Shown here piece after piece: positions 51,301 through 62,665 of a stretch of DNA of 64,000 bases. Under the pieces are notes generated by a model. The model saw only the letters and a program-made list of their open reading frames with translations. It was not told the origin of the DNA and searched no databases. The stretch is from positions 3,286,001-3,350,000 of the forward strand of contig CM076269.1 of assembly GCA_038380795.1 (NCBI GenBank), given 5' to 3'. The stretch is from Pyrocephalus nanus. Taxonomy: Eukaryota > Chordata > Aves > Passeriformes > Tyrannidae. Position numbers and translations under genes: made by a program. Numbering within the stretch: position 1 is the stretch's first letter; each line of letters begins with the position of its first letter.

Positions 51301-54300
51301 GCCGGTGCTTGAGGGCCTGGCAGCGATCACACAGGCAAGCAGGGGCTGGAGGGACTTGTGAGGGAGATGCCTGGATGACAGGAAACATGAACTGGCAGTT
51401 GAATCAGACTGGATGACCCAGACTGCTGCTTCGGACAGATGTCTGCCCTGGACCATCAGAAGAAGCAAAGCCAGGCTGCAGCAGAGGCCACAGAGGAGGC
51501 AGCTGAGGAGGGCTGCAGGTCTGAAGGGCTGCAGTCCCCCTGCTCTGTGCAGTCCTGACCTCAAGGTAACGCTGCAACCCAGCAGCACAACAGAGAGCGG
51601 TGACACCGATGAAGAGAGTGCGCTCCTTTTTATGGGATTTCAGTACTTCATTTCATCTGCCCCGGGGTGCTTCTCCCTGCTGAAGCTGTGGCCCTGCTGC
51701 TGCTGTAGCCCAAGTCAGAGCAGCTGTGGTTTGGGCAGGTTGGTTGTAAGCAGGCTCAGGGCGAGCGCAGCCTGATGCCAGCGATGCCAGGAGACAGACG
51801 CTGCTCGCTCAGAACCACGGCTTGTGCTGGAGCTGCCTGGCTTCAGAGCCAGAGGAGCACACGGAGGCTTCTGCCAGGTTTTCTCCTCCCCATATATTAC
51901 CATTATGAATATTTTTGTCGTGTTTCTTCTCCTGGCGTGGAGCGTGTTCACCATCGGTGTTGCTCCGAGCCTTCTGCTGTGCCGTAATGATTTTGATGAT
52001 CGTGGTTTAATAAATAATAGTTCTTTGTCCTTCAGCGAGCACATTCCATCTTAAGGTTTCAGTGTGCTTTATAGAACTCAACTAAATAAGCTTAACAGTT
52101 TTATTCCTTGCAAAGTCCTTTGATGGTTCAAAGTGCAAATTTGAGGCTCAAGTCTGATTATTTATAATATGACCTTTATGGAAAATAGAAGGAGAGTGAC
52201 TGGTGGCTCAGTGCGTGATAATGCAACACAGAAATGGACTTGAAAACCTCCTTCCCACATGACCTGCACAGACGTCTGTGGAACAATTAGGCCTGCATAT
52301 CTGTGCCAACTAAATGTCCATTCCCTCCCCTTCCATATCCACTTGCACAAAGGGCTAAGAAATACATCTCTGGTGCTCTGAGATTTTCTGCTCTTAATTG
52401 AATTCATGCATGCATGTGTGTGCACTGTGAATGGGAAAGGATGGTTGGACGCCCTGAGCATCCTGTCTGTCTCTCTAGGATGGAATATACTCATCACTGT
52501 GGCATGAGAACATTGTTCATCGGATATAATGGGAGGTTGTCTTATTCTCATGTAATCTGGTATAAAAAAGACAATCTGTCCTTTTGTTCCTCTATACCAC
52601 TAAAAGCTGTAAAGGATAAAATTTGATTTATGTGGAGTCCTTGAGACACAAGATGTGCTTTTGGAGATAAGCAGGAACAGGTTCATCCCCCTCTGGGTTT
52701 TTGTTAACCTCTCTGTCTTTTTGATTCCAAAGTGTCTGGGTTGGCCTTTATATTAATGCCTTGCATAGCACCAGAGGGTTTTTGCACAGGACAGATGCTG
52801 GCAGTTCCCAGCAGAATTGCAGAGCCAACTGGGATAATGAACTTTCTTGTTGCTTTCAGGAAAGTATTAGCTTCCCACTCTGAAAAGCTTTCAAAATGTG
52901 TTCCTTTGTTTGAGCGAGTGATCTGAACTCTTAGACCTGTGCCTTCCTATCCTGGCCACAGCCCCCTGCCTCATTTCAGCAAGCTAATGCCCAAGAATAC
53001 TCAAAAGCAGAGCCTCCCATAAGTCCAAATTCATTCTTTCTGCAACAGGCTGCTATGGTTAGAGCTCTGTTGCTGCACAGACAAGCACATCTGTGGCAGG
53101 GTAAAAGCCAAATTCAGTCAGCATGGGAATTTCTGCCCACAGAGCATGGGGGCCATCAGACACGTCTCTGATACAGCCTTGCTCTTTTGCTTCTTTGCTG
53201 GTTCAACTTGGAACTCAAAAAGAACCCCGTTTTTGCCTTCTGGAACTTGCTAGCCTCACGTGATTTGCTTTGTCTTGCACTTAGACTGGCGTGTTCAGCT
53301 TAGCTGCCAGGCAGCTCAGGTTTGTGGGAACAAGGTAGTGTGCCTAGGGAGCTGTCATGTATCAGGGGATACTCTGGGTAACCCCAGTCTTAAATCATCT
53401 ATCCCTGCATGGTGGGGTGGCAGATGTTATTTACTGTCACTGATCAGTCATTTGTTCTGTAAAGAAAGCAGAAAACCTGTTGATAAAACATGCTTCGTAG
53501 CTTAGGAGTGACATGGATAAAGAATTGGAGATAAGGGAGCATGTGAATGGGATCTGTAAGGAGATGAAACTTTCAATTTGCCATTTATCAGGTTTATCTC
53601 AGATAAAGCAGCAGCTGTTTAAGCCTTAACTAAAGAAAAAGCAGAACTTGCTGCCCAGGTGTTCCCTCTCACCTTACAGCTGTTCCAAAATAGCCTGATA
53701 CTGGGTTTTATTCCTTATAAACCACTAATATAAAAAGAGATTAAGAGATAATCCAGCAATTAATGACAAATAGCAGGTCCTAAAGTTGTTCCTGTTTGAC
53801 AAACCAGAAAGTAATCTGTTTGAATTAGTGTGTTTCATATGTGTCTCCTCGCCTTTCCAGCTCTAATCTGAAATGTCAACATGTGGGGAAAGCCACTGCT
53901 GGAGCCTAGTCCTATCCATGCCCACTGAATCGTGCAATCCTTGCCAGATTCCCCCCCCAAAAAAGCCCCTGGCTGTCCCCAGCTGCAGCAGCACCCCTCA
54001 CCTTGTCCCCAAGCAGGTCAAGAGGCACCACAGCGAGGCCCCTTGGTGTGTCTGGGGTCCATCAGTCCTCCCCAAGGGCAGGGGGTGGCTCTGCAGCTGC
54101 TGTGTTTTGGCAGCAAGGACAAGTGTTCCTGTAGCTGTTCCAGCATCATCCACCAGTACAGGCCCTTCAGCTTACTTACCCTTCAGTCTCACAGCCCCAG
54201 TGGGTGCAGCAGGTTGGTCCATGGTGGCAGCACTTGGAGTTTGTGTTGCCCTACTGTGATGTTGGTGCTGCTTTCCAGAAATGCAGCCCGTGTCTGCTTT

Positions 54301-55512
54301 GCCAGAAGAGCTGTCCTTCCTGGGCAAGGGCAGGAAACAAATCCTCCCTGTTGGGAAGAGCTGAGCAGAAGGCAGGAACCCCTCACTGTCTGCTGAGGCC
54401 ATGCAGATGTGATATGCTCCATTAGATTGGGAAATAAAGTGTTAGCTTGGGAGCAGCAATAAAAAGGTTCCCTCCCATCACAGGGTCTGGCAGGATCAAA
54501 TGAGCCTTATGTTAATGTTTTGTAGACCGAGAGGTAAATCCTGTGTGTGAAGCAGGCCAGAAGAAACCTGGACCTTAAGCTAGGACTGTTTGTTTTGAGG
54601 ATATCTGGGTGGGCTCCTTGCTGGATGTGACCCTCACTTATGGGCCAGTTTAACTCTTGAGTTGGCTGGTTCAGGTCCTCTGATATCAGTTCAACTGAAG
54701 AAACGTAAACTAGTGTTTGTTGTTCTCCAGCAAGCTCCACTGCACTTTGTAGGCCACTGTGGTAGCTGTTATTGGTAGCTTGTTGTCTTGCCTGTACCAT
54801 GTCAGTGTTGGTTAAAATGCTGTCCTCTGATCCCTGGACGTGGCTGGCTGTACTCTTGCACTGTATAATGCCACATGCTGTTCTCTAATTTTCAGTGTTT
54901 CTGCTGGAAAGCAAAATCCTCCCCCCCGCCTTCTCCTTCCCCCATCAAAAATGTGACTCATAAGCAGTCTTTAACTATCAAATCCATTTGTGTATTCTCT
55001 CGGTGAGGGTTCGATTACAGCTGATACACCACAGATCTGCAGCTGGAGTGAGGTCACTCCTGCCAGAGAAATAAGATCCTCTTTGTGTATAAGGAAAATG
55101 CAACTAACCTTCTACTGTCTCTCCCGCAGGAACAAAAAACTGGGACCTGCTCAATTCTCTCTGGGTGTTTTGTCCTTCTGATTTCTTGTCCATCTCTCGC
55201 TCACAGCACAGTACCAATAAGGCTCTCCCAAAACTGAGCCCAGCTGAGACTGCGCATGTCTGTCACTTGCCCAATACCTCTCTGCTGCGTTTAGCTCTTT
55301 GTTTGGAGAGGGGGGAACAGCTCTTCACGGTGGAAGATTTTTTTTCCATTCGCCACTTGGAGCATTTCTTTCGCACTTTACCAAGTTCAGACCTACGTAC
55401 ATGCTCTTCCCAGCGTGTGGTCAATGGGTTTTAAAGTGCCTTTGCCATCGTCTCTGTAGCTGGAGCGGGTGCGTGGGAGCAGTCTGGTGTGATGGCTGGA
55501 GTCCCCTTGCTC

Positions 55513-55702
55513 TGTGTGTGTGTGGGTGAGTGTTTTGCACGTGCAAAGGTGTCTGTGCCTCCAGCATCTGGCCCAGAGCAGGGCAGTGCCTGCAGCACCC
55601 TCGTGTGAGTAAGTGTGGGACGGGAAGGGCTGGCCCTGCTCGGGGCCAGAGCGGTGCGAGTGTGACACGCTCTGTCCGTGGAATGGTCTCTGTGTGTGTG
55701 TG
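55513..55702. repeat. TG-rich segment with two (TG)6 tracts
   Basis: (TG)6 occurs at 55513-55524 and at 55691-55702, with further GTGTG-type words between. It lies 170-360 bases upstream of the candidate 12-nt microexon. UG repeats in RNA are bound by CELF and TDP-43 type proteins (established knowledge), so a splicing role is possible but not shown. Confidence 0.7.
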
Positions 55703-55874
55703 CACGGTGGGAAGTCGTGGCTGACCTCTGTAGTCTTGTCTTGTCGTTTCAGTGGTGTGCGGACAGATGAAGCTTGGCCTGTTTTTACTCTCTGTGTTTT
55801 TCCTTGTCTTTTTTTATTCCCTCCTCATCTTCATCGCACTCTGCCATCAAACAAAACAAACTTTCATCTCTCAG

Positions 55875-55886
55875 ATCAGCGAGAAG
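55875..55886 (+). CDS. PTPRF: Candidate 12-nt microexon coding DQRE (meB-type insert, Ig2-Ig3 linker)
   Basis: Twelve bases lie between a strong acceptor (ctttcatctctcag, with a long pyrimidine-rich tract from about 55790) and a weak GT donor (GAAG|gttggt). In the required phase they read G|AT CAG CGA GAA G, giving YVR-DQRE-VRRVAP. PTPRD and PTPRS carry a four-residue meB insert, ELRE, at exactly this junction. DQRE keeps the acidic first residue, the arginine and the final glutamate. A TGC lies 31-33 nt upstream (55842-55844). Two TGCATG motifs follow at 56122-56127 and 56174-56179, within 300 nt downstream, where Rbfox proteins usually promote inclusion. In the family the meB insert makes the linker more flexible and governs binding to Slitrks, SALMs and IL1RAP-type ligands. 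The weak donor fits regulated inclusion. No transcript was available to me. Confidence 0.72.
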
Positions 55887-56121
55887 GTTGGTCCTTTTCA
55901 CTTCTTATCCATCTACAGTACGCCACGTCAGATGGGACTTTTCCAGTAGGGAGAGGAGAGCCATCCCCAAAAGGGGAGGGGGCCCTGCAGATTCTGGCTC
56001 CTTTCCAGGCGCAGCCACAGTGTGCCTGATGAAATCTGCTTACTGTTTGCTGTGACTCTGGTGATGGCGTTGATACTTTGCTCGCATGCCTTTGTTGCTT
56101 GAGAATGCACAGAATATATTT

Positions 56122-56179
56122 TGCATGCAAATACCAGCCAGGGCAGTTTTGTCAAAGGTAGGGTAGGAAGAAGTGCATG
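56122..56179 (+). promoter_or_regulatory. Paired TGCATG (Rbfox-type) elements downstream of the DQRE candidate
   Basis: TGCATG occurs at 56122-56127 and 56174-56179, 236 and 288 nt after the 12-nt candidate exon. Two copies of this hexamer so close together are unlikely by chance and fit a downstream Rbfox splicing enhancer. The first copy sits inside the palindrome TTTGCATGCAAA, which also contains the POU octamer ATGCAAAT (56125-56132). Confidence 0.5.
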
Positions 56180-57479
56180 CTCCTGGATGTGGTGTCCTTC
56201 TCTAACCCTTTATCTGTGCTAGGTGCAAGTGTAATACCTCTAAACTGCTGCTGCTTTCTGGCTGGAGATCAAGAGCAGTCTTTGGAAGCGGAGATCAGAA
56301 TGATCTCCACTTCCCTTACAAGTTGCTAGGGAGAGCAGGTTCCTCAATTCCTAAAAGTTTTAACTTCCTCTAGAAGGAAAAAGCTTACTTTTGATCTCAG
56401 CTGAAGGAGAACCCAGCATGCTGCCCTCACTTGCCACAAGGCAGCAGGGGCAGCTGGCTGAGATGCAAGTCCCTCGTGCTGAGGCAGCTTCCCTGCTCCT
56501 CAGCAGTCCCCACTCTGGCAGTGACCCATTCTCCACGCTCAGACCAGGGCCCTTGGCACGAGCAGGTCTGCCTCAGATTTCTGCCCTGGGGCTGGGTCTT
56601 CCTCTTGCTGGCAGGAGAGAAGGGAGCTCTATCAGCAGCCCCAGACATGCCCAAGGTGGCTCAGGGAGGCCCGTGGTGATGTGCACAGGAGCTCAGAGCC
56701 ACTCAGCAAAACCTGCTTTGTGCTTGGCTGTGCTGTGTCCTGCTGCCCTCAGAGAGCCAGAGGTGAGTAAAGGACAAAAGCGAAAGGCGACTCCAGTTTT
56801 AAATTAAATCCAGCTCCAGACCTGGCTTGAGGCACTCATGGCTTCATGCTGAGGAAAGCTGGTGTTTCTGGCAGAAGTCCCGAGTTGGTTTCTGGAGATG
56901 ACTCCTGCACCAAGCAGGTTCTGTGCGGGTCTCTCCCTCCTCATCACTGGAGGTGAGGGATGCTCACAGCAGCTCTCCAGGCCAGCACTGCTCCCAGGTG
57001 GCACAGGGAAGAGATCCTGGCTCCTCTTGACACATACTTTCAGGCACCTGGATGAGTTGATCTTATAATCATGACTGGAACAAGTTTTAACAAGTTGTCA
57101 TAGCAGTTGTTCCAGTACACTGAGCTCGATCCCGTTTCTCTCCCTGGAACGTGCTCTCATTTAGATTGTACTGAGGCACGGGACCTTTTGCTGTTTACCC
57201 TCTAAAAATAGATTTTGTAGAGGATAAAATTACCTGAGCCCAAGACAATGATGACAAATGAGAACGAGGAAGAAAAGAGAAGAAATTAAGGCTGGGCCCA
57301 AAGCCTCCTTGATTTCAGTGAATTTGGAGCACTGCTGTGATGGCTGAGGCACCTCTGGAGAATAAACCTTTGACAGGGCACTTAAATGTTTTAGCCACGT
57401 GGCTTAGCTGAGGAGAGGCAGCTTGAGAATAGATAAAAGCTAGCAGGAGTGGAGAATTTCTCATTTTTTGTGTCCAGCC

Positions 57480-58060
57480 CTCCTTCCCACTCCACCAAAA
57501 ATACCCGCGTACACAAATATTTAATGTGAAGCCAGAAATTAGTTTCTAAATATTCCAGTGGGATTTGCCATGCTTATAATTTGTTTGGCACTGATAATTA
57601 CATCTTACATTTTTCCAGCTTTACTTTAAACTGCATACTGCTAACCCATGCATTTAATTATTGCTCCGTGGCTGCTACAAGGTTATTTATTAACGAGTTA
57701 CTTTATCTTGATACAGTGGATCTTTTCTCTTATTCACCTCCTTAATGTTGTGTTATTTTCATCAGAGAAATTTCAGAGAGGGAATGCAAATTGCAGAGCT
57801 CCACAATCTTGCTCTCCCTTACTTTGCTATTAGTATGTCAGTATGCTGAATGCTGATGTGTCTCCAGTGCTGCACCACTGTAATGATATATCCTCTTTTA
57901 TATGTGGTTGTCAGCGCAAATAATTAGACCTAAAAGTTATAGCTGAAATATAATCCAAAAATGGCAAGGCCCTGTTTTGGAAATTGTCTATAAAATGTCA
58001 GCACTCAAGGATGCATTGGGAGCATAAATAGTACAGCATTGTTTGAGCACAAGATTAGAC
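57480..58060. promoter_or_regulatory. Candidate AT-rich enhancer/conserved non-coding block
   Basis: About 580 bases of AT-rich, non-repetitive DNA with ATGCATTTAATTATTG, a perfect POU octamer ATGCAAAT at 57784-57791, and several TAATTA and CAAATAATTAG words. Composition changes sharply against the GC-rich sequence on both sides. Confidence 0.3.
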
Positions 58061-60693
58061 TGTAAATGCATTTTTTCTGGTTCCCATTTTTCCTCTCCTG
58101 CTGTTGATTCTGTCAATAGATTGTGAGACTTCAGCAACTGCCTTTCCATTTGAAGTCCTTCCTTAAAATGATAGCACTAGGGAGAGATGAAAGGTGTCTG
58201 TGGATGAGTAAACCATGCAGACCTATGATCATGTTTGAGGTTAGCTCCTAAATTCAACTCCTTCCCGACTTGGAGGAGGTGGTTCCTGAGGAAGGCGGGA
58301 GTTTTGACAGGATAGGAGTGTGCCAAGGGCGAGAGCACACCCCATGCACTAGGGATCCTTCAGCTTGCCTGGCTGGAGTAGTGAAATTGGACAGTGTCAC
58401 ACTCTCAAGGTGTGCCCCAGCATCACACACTGCTGCTTCTCTCAGCTGGGGGGTTAGAGCAGAGCCCCCCAAACTTGCCTTGGCTGTGCTGGGACTCAGA
58501 GGAGCAGCAGCCCAGGCAGTCCTGGTTCTCCCTCAGACCAAACAGGACTTCAGGCTGCTGTTCTCCCATGCAGAGGAGGAGCAAAGGGGAGAGGATGTCA
58601 GGACAGCGATGCAGGACCAGAGCATCTGGGATTGCATCAGAGAGGAGCAGAGAAGTGTGCAGAGAACAGGTATCACCATGGGGCAGTGCCCAGGGAGCCA
58701 TGGGGTGCTAGGAAGGGGAGAGATGATGCCCAGAGTTGGGTGCCAGGTAGGCATGGTAGGAAGGAAACCAAAAAGTGGGAGCAGGGAAGTAGAGGTGTCT
58801 GGATCTCTGCGAGCCGGAGAGAGGGATGTGAGCGTTGTCGTTTGCTCGGCTGTTCCGTGGCCAAGACAGCCAGCAGGAAACAGCAATTTGATTTCCCCTT
58901 CCCCAGCAGCACTGCACGGTTTTGGGAGCATGGGCAGTCCTCCTGGCACTGCTGTGTTTCCAGCAGGGCCTCGCTGGATGCCAGCAGTGTCTCAGCACAT
59001 GAGAGGGACTAACAGCACCAGCCTGAGAGCCCTGAGCTCAGATCCTAGAGCTCTTGCTGACAGCAGCAGGGAGGGGTGGGTCCCTGGTTCTCCAAGGGGG
59101 TAACGTCACCCTCAGAGGGAACCTGAGATGTTGGGAAACAGCCACTCCTGTGCTGAAAGGAGCCAGGCAATCGATTGATGCTCTTTGCTCTCAAGGCAAG
59201 GAATGTGCATGCTAATGCACGCTGAATTATTAACATTTCTCAACCTTTGTGGCTCTTGTGTTGCCTGCTCCCCTCCTTCCTCCCTGCAGTCCCCCCAGCC
59301 AGTGGGGATCCAGTCTCCACACTTTTTCTCCCTGTCCTGTGAGATCCAGGGCATGGGCTCAGGTTGCACTGCACTCACTGGTCCGGGGTTTCACTTCACT
59401 TCCCAGGGAATGCTCTCAACGGGGAGGTGTGCTGAATAGTGGAGCAGCACAGAGCCCTTACGATGCCTATTCTTGGGATGAATGATAATGAATCTCATTT
59501 TTGACAGTCTGCTGGTTTAACTAAACCTCTGAATTATACTATTGTCCATTGAAATCATTTTAATATTCACAGCAATTTTCCCTGTGCTGTTCTTGCAAAA
59601 CCCCCAAACCACCTTCTTCTGATCTTTATCCAAAAAGAAGATTAAAAAAAAAATGCAAATTCGTGTGAAGAAAATTGTAATAAAGAGGGAAATTTCATTG
59701 CTGCAGTAAATGAAGAACAACAAAATTTTCTGGAGCACTTAAGGTAGCATCATGGACTGTGCTAGCCCATGTGATTTTACTTGTAAATTGGACAGAAATC
59801 CTAAGAATGCTGCTTTTCGAGGAGTTTTACTGATTTAAATTATTACCAGATTCTCAGGCTAGAAAAGCAAGCGACTTAAATCATTGGCTTGAGCCTGAGG
59901 AGTGTGCTGATGGTGCTGTACAAGCTGCTGTGAGAGCTCTGCCAGCTCTCACTAATGCTAAGTGACAGCACCTCCCCTTCTCCCTCCATACTGACTGGGA
60001 CAAGAAGCTGCCAGTTATCCCCCGAGAGGATGGGAGGCCGATGGAACCCCATCCCTTCCTTTGCACGTGCTCCTCTGGGCCAGATCTCTTTCTGAAGGCG
60101 CTGCCCTGACCCCCTTCCCTTGTAGGGAGCTGATCCCTCCACATGGCATCCGTTTTTAGCAGCTGTGGTGCCCGGGGCGCTGATGCTCTCTGGTGCAGCC
60201 AGCCCAGCTCGGCAGCTCTGCTGGTGTGCTAACGAGGGGAGGGCAGCTCGGCCAGTCTGGGTCCAAAAAAGGCACCCACAGGCCCTGCCTCTGCAGGACA
60301 CATCAAGGGCGACACAGCGCTGATGGGGCTCACACAGCCCCAGGAGCACCCTGAAAGCAGGGACACTGGTGGGGCGCAGGGGAGCCTGCAGCGGGCCGTG
60401 CTGCCTCTGGTCTCACAGGGCTGGAAGGGAAAATCTGTTTGTGCATGCAGGGCTCCGACTTTCCTGCATGGCCTTGTGTCCTCCAGCGTCTTGTCCTCCT
60501 GTGTCCCTGTACGTGAGTTCCTGTGCACCTTCCCTCTCCCTGTCCTGCCCTTCCACCGCTGTTTCTGTGACTTCGTAGTGGCCTCCGGTGCCTGCCAGCC
60601 TGTTTGCCTTGTGCATGTGTGTGTGAGTGTTCTGTGCACACCTATGGCTTTATCCTCAAAAGTTTGCTTTTTTTTTCTGTTCTACTACAGCTC

Positions 60694-60708
60694 GGGTGGG
60701 TGGGTGGG
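60694..60708 (+). other. G-quadruplex motif GGGTGGGTGGGTGGG
   Basis: Four GGG tracts with single-T loops form a textbook, very stable parallel G4, present on the sense strand and so also in the pre-mRNA. It directly follows a splice-acceptor-like sequence (poly-T then ctgttctactacag, ending at 60690). Confidence 0.9.
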
Positions 60709-61045
60709 TTTGGTCCTTTGATGGGGACAGAATTTGAACAGCTTCTACCCAGAATAATTCGACGCCATTTTCATTGGAAAATGAAACCTGACTTAACGAG
60801 TGGTGCTGGGATGCTTTGGTTGGAAATACACACCATCATGTTAAACCATTGCCATGTCCATCAGGTTAAGTCCGTATTCTCATGACTGTGTAGCATTTGA
60901 GTACACTTTCAGTTCTGTCTCATTTGGGGAGCGCTGCCCCCTCAGTCAGGTAACACCTCACTGGTGATTGCTCATGTAGGTATTGATTGGAGATTTAATA
61001 ATTGATTAAAAGGAGCATACAGCAAGACTTTGGGTTTAGACACTC

Positions 61046-61062
61046 AAAAAAAAAAAAAAAAA
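61046..61062. repeat. Poly-A tract, 17 bases
   Basis: Uninterrupted A run. No recognisable retroposon upstream. Confidence 0.9.
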
Positions 61063-62176
61063 GGCAAAGGAAGTTATCCTTACCCTGGCTGGTAAGGAGC
61101 TAATGAGCCCTGTTTTGTCACTGAGACGATGTGTAGTACACACACGATGTTGACAGTATTGTCTAATTTACCACAAAGTCTTAGCTCTGTTGTACATGCC
61201 AGTGTGGGGGCTTCTGTGTTCAGTCTATTTCTGCAAGCCTGATGGTTTGGGGGGATGAATCATCAAAGAGAGCACTAGTGAGATTTGATTTGGGGAGAGC
61301 CAGCTTGGCAAGCGGAGCTGACACCTCTGCAGCTCGGGGTGGGAGGGGGGAGGCGTCGGCAGCTTCGCTGTCAGCAGAGATGCCGTGGCTGGCAGGAGCT
61401 GCGACTCCCCAGACCCCCATCGCCCAGGGGAACACGGCTGTGCCTGTGGCGTGTTGCAAGCTGGCACTGCTCAGGCTGCTGCCCCATTTCCACCTGCCCC
61501 CAGTGCTGTGGCGGTTCCCTGCTCCGCCAGCCCCACGCTCTGATGGAAGAGCCGTAATTGGCAGGGAGAGGCTCCTCGGGAGCCGGTCAGTCGTGAACCC
61601 GGCCCTGCTCCCGGGCTGCCCTTCTGGTGGAGGAGGCTGGGGGAGAGCAGGGCTGCTGGGCGAGACACGTTCAAGCAGTTTTCCTTTTTTAACTACAGAC
61701 TAAAAATGAGCTCGCCCAGAGGAGGCCAAGATTTACCGAGCACAGTTGCTTCTCTACCCTTGCTTAAATAGGCCCATAACACTAACCCTGAAGAAGGGGC
61801 CTCATTTCTCAGTGTCATTTTCCTGACGGGAATGCATATGGCAGGCAGCTTTAGAGGTTTATTGTAGCTGAGAGTTGCTTACAAATAAGTCTTGAATGAA
61901 ATACCCAGCAAGGGATTGATATGAAGAGAAGCTGTGCAATGCAATAAGGAGGAATACATCTCCCGAAGAGCTGCCACAAAGGTGGGAAGGGTTCTGCCAG
62001 CCCAGCTCTCTTCTGTCAAAATGTATATGATCTCACATCTGTCAGGATTAGTTCTCTCCTGCCCAGCAAGGTGATCTCTTCAGGCCCTGACAATGTCATG
62101 CAGCTCTGGTGACTATTTTTTCTCAGCCGAGGTAGAACCTGAGTTACATTTTGAAAGGAATTATATTTTATTTAGC

Positions 62177-62190
62177 AGCACACGTGTGCT
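62177..62190. promoter_or_regulatory. 14-bp palindrome centred on a CACGTG E-box
   Basis: AGCACACGTGTGCT is a perfect palindrome about 480 bases upstream of the Ig3 exon. The centre is the canonical E-box of bHLH-ZIP and CLOCK/BMAL1 type factors. The flanking DNA is AT-rich. A function is inferred only from the motif. Confidence 0.4.
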
Positions 62191-62665
62191 AATTCAAAAA
62201 AGAAACCCTTTCTGCTGCCCCTGCCCAAACCCTGTGAGGTTTAGGGGATGGGCTGCTTTACTCCAGAGATAATAAATTGAACAGGTAATTCCGTTTTGCA
62301 GAGCTTCAGTGGGCTCTTCACAGAGAGTGTATGTGACTGGCATTTTGCATGCTCTCTAATTAGAGGGACGTAATTTAAATGGAGGAATGTTTCATGTTAG
62401 TAATATGATTTCAAAAGGCCATGTTTGGAGGGGATGGATTGAGCCATCCCTTAATGAGTTCTTCTAATAAGATGCCAGTGGCAAAGGAAGGAGAGCAAAG
62501 CGTGTGCGATTTGGCAAAGCAGCAAACAGCTTCTGCACTTCATTTTATCCGCCCGGGGGGGGTAGACAGGCAAGAACGTTGAACCCCTCTCATGTAGCCC
62601 CAGAGTGCAGCTGAGGGCTCTGTGCTGGTTCTGTGACCCTACTAGCTGTGTCCTCCTTGTTTCAG

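Larger units (their letters stand above)
46562..62665 (+). other. PTPRF: PTPRF intron between Ig2 and Ig3; host of the meB candidate
   Basis: This intron of about 16.1 kb begins gtaaga and ends cttgtttcag. It holds the candidate DQRE microexon, (TG)n tracts just upstream of it, long T tracts at 46754 and 48322, a G-quadruplex motif at 60694, an AT-rich candidate enhancer block at 57480-58060 and a GC-rich stretch around 61300-61680. The longest open frame of the window (277 codons, 58270-59103) lies here in GC-rich DNA and looks like a chance frame. Confidence 0.88.

Noticed and set aside
55513..55702. TG repeats as possible Z-DNA or recombination hotspot.
   Set aside because: Each tract is only six units long. 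A splicing-related role near the microexon is the more specific idea.
55753..55886. A longer exon using the acceptor ending at 55752 and the donor after 55886, giving an open frame through a hydrophobic stretch.
   Set aside because: The length is 134 nt, so it would end in the wrong phase for the Ig3 exon. The hydrophobic run is just the translated pyrimidine tract of the microexon acceptor.
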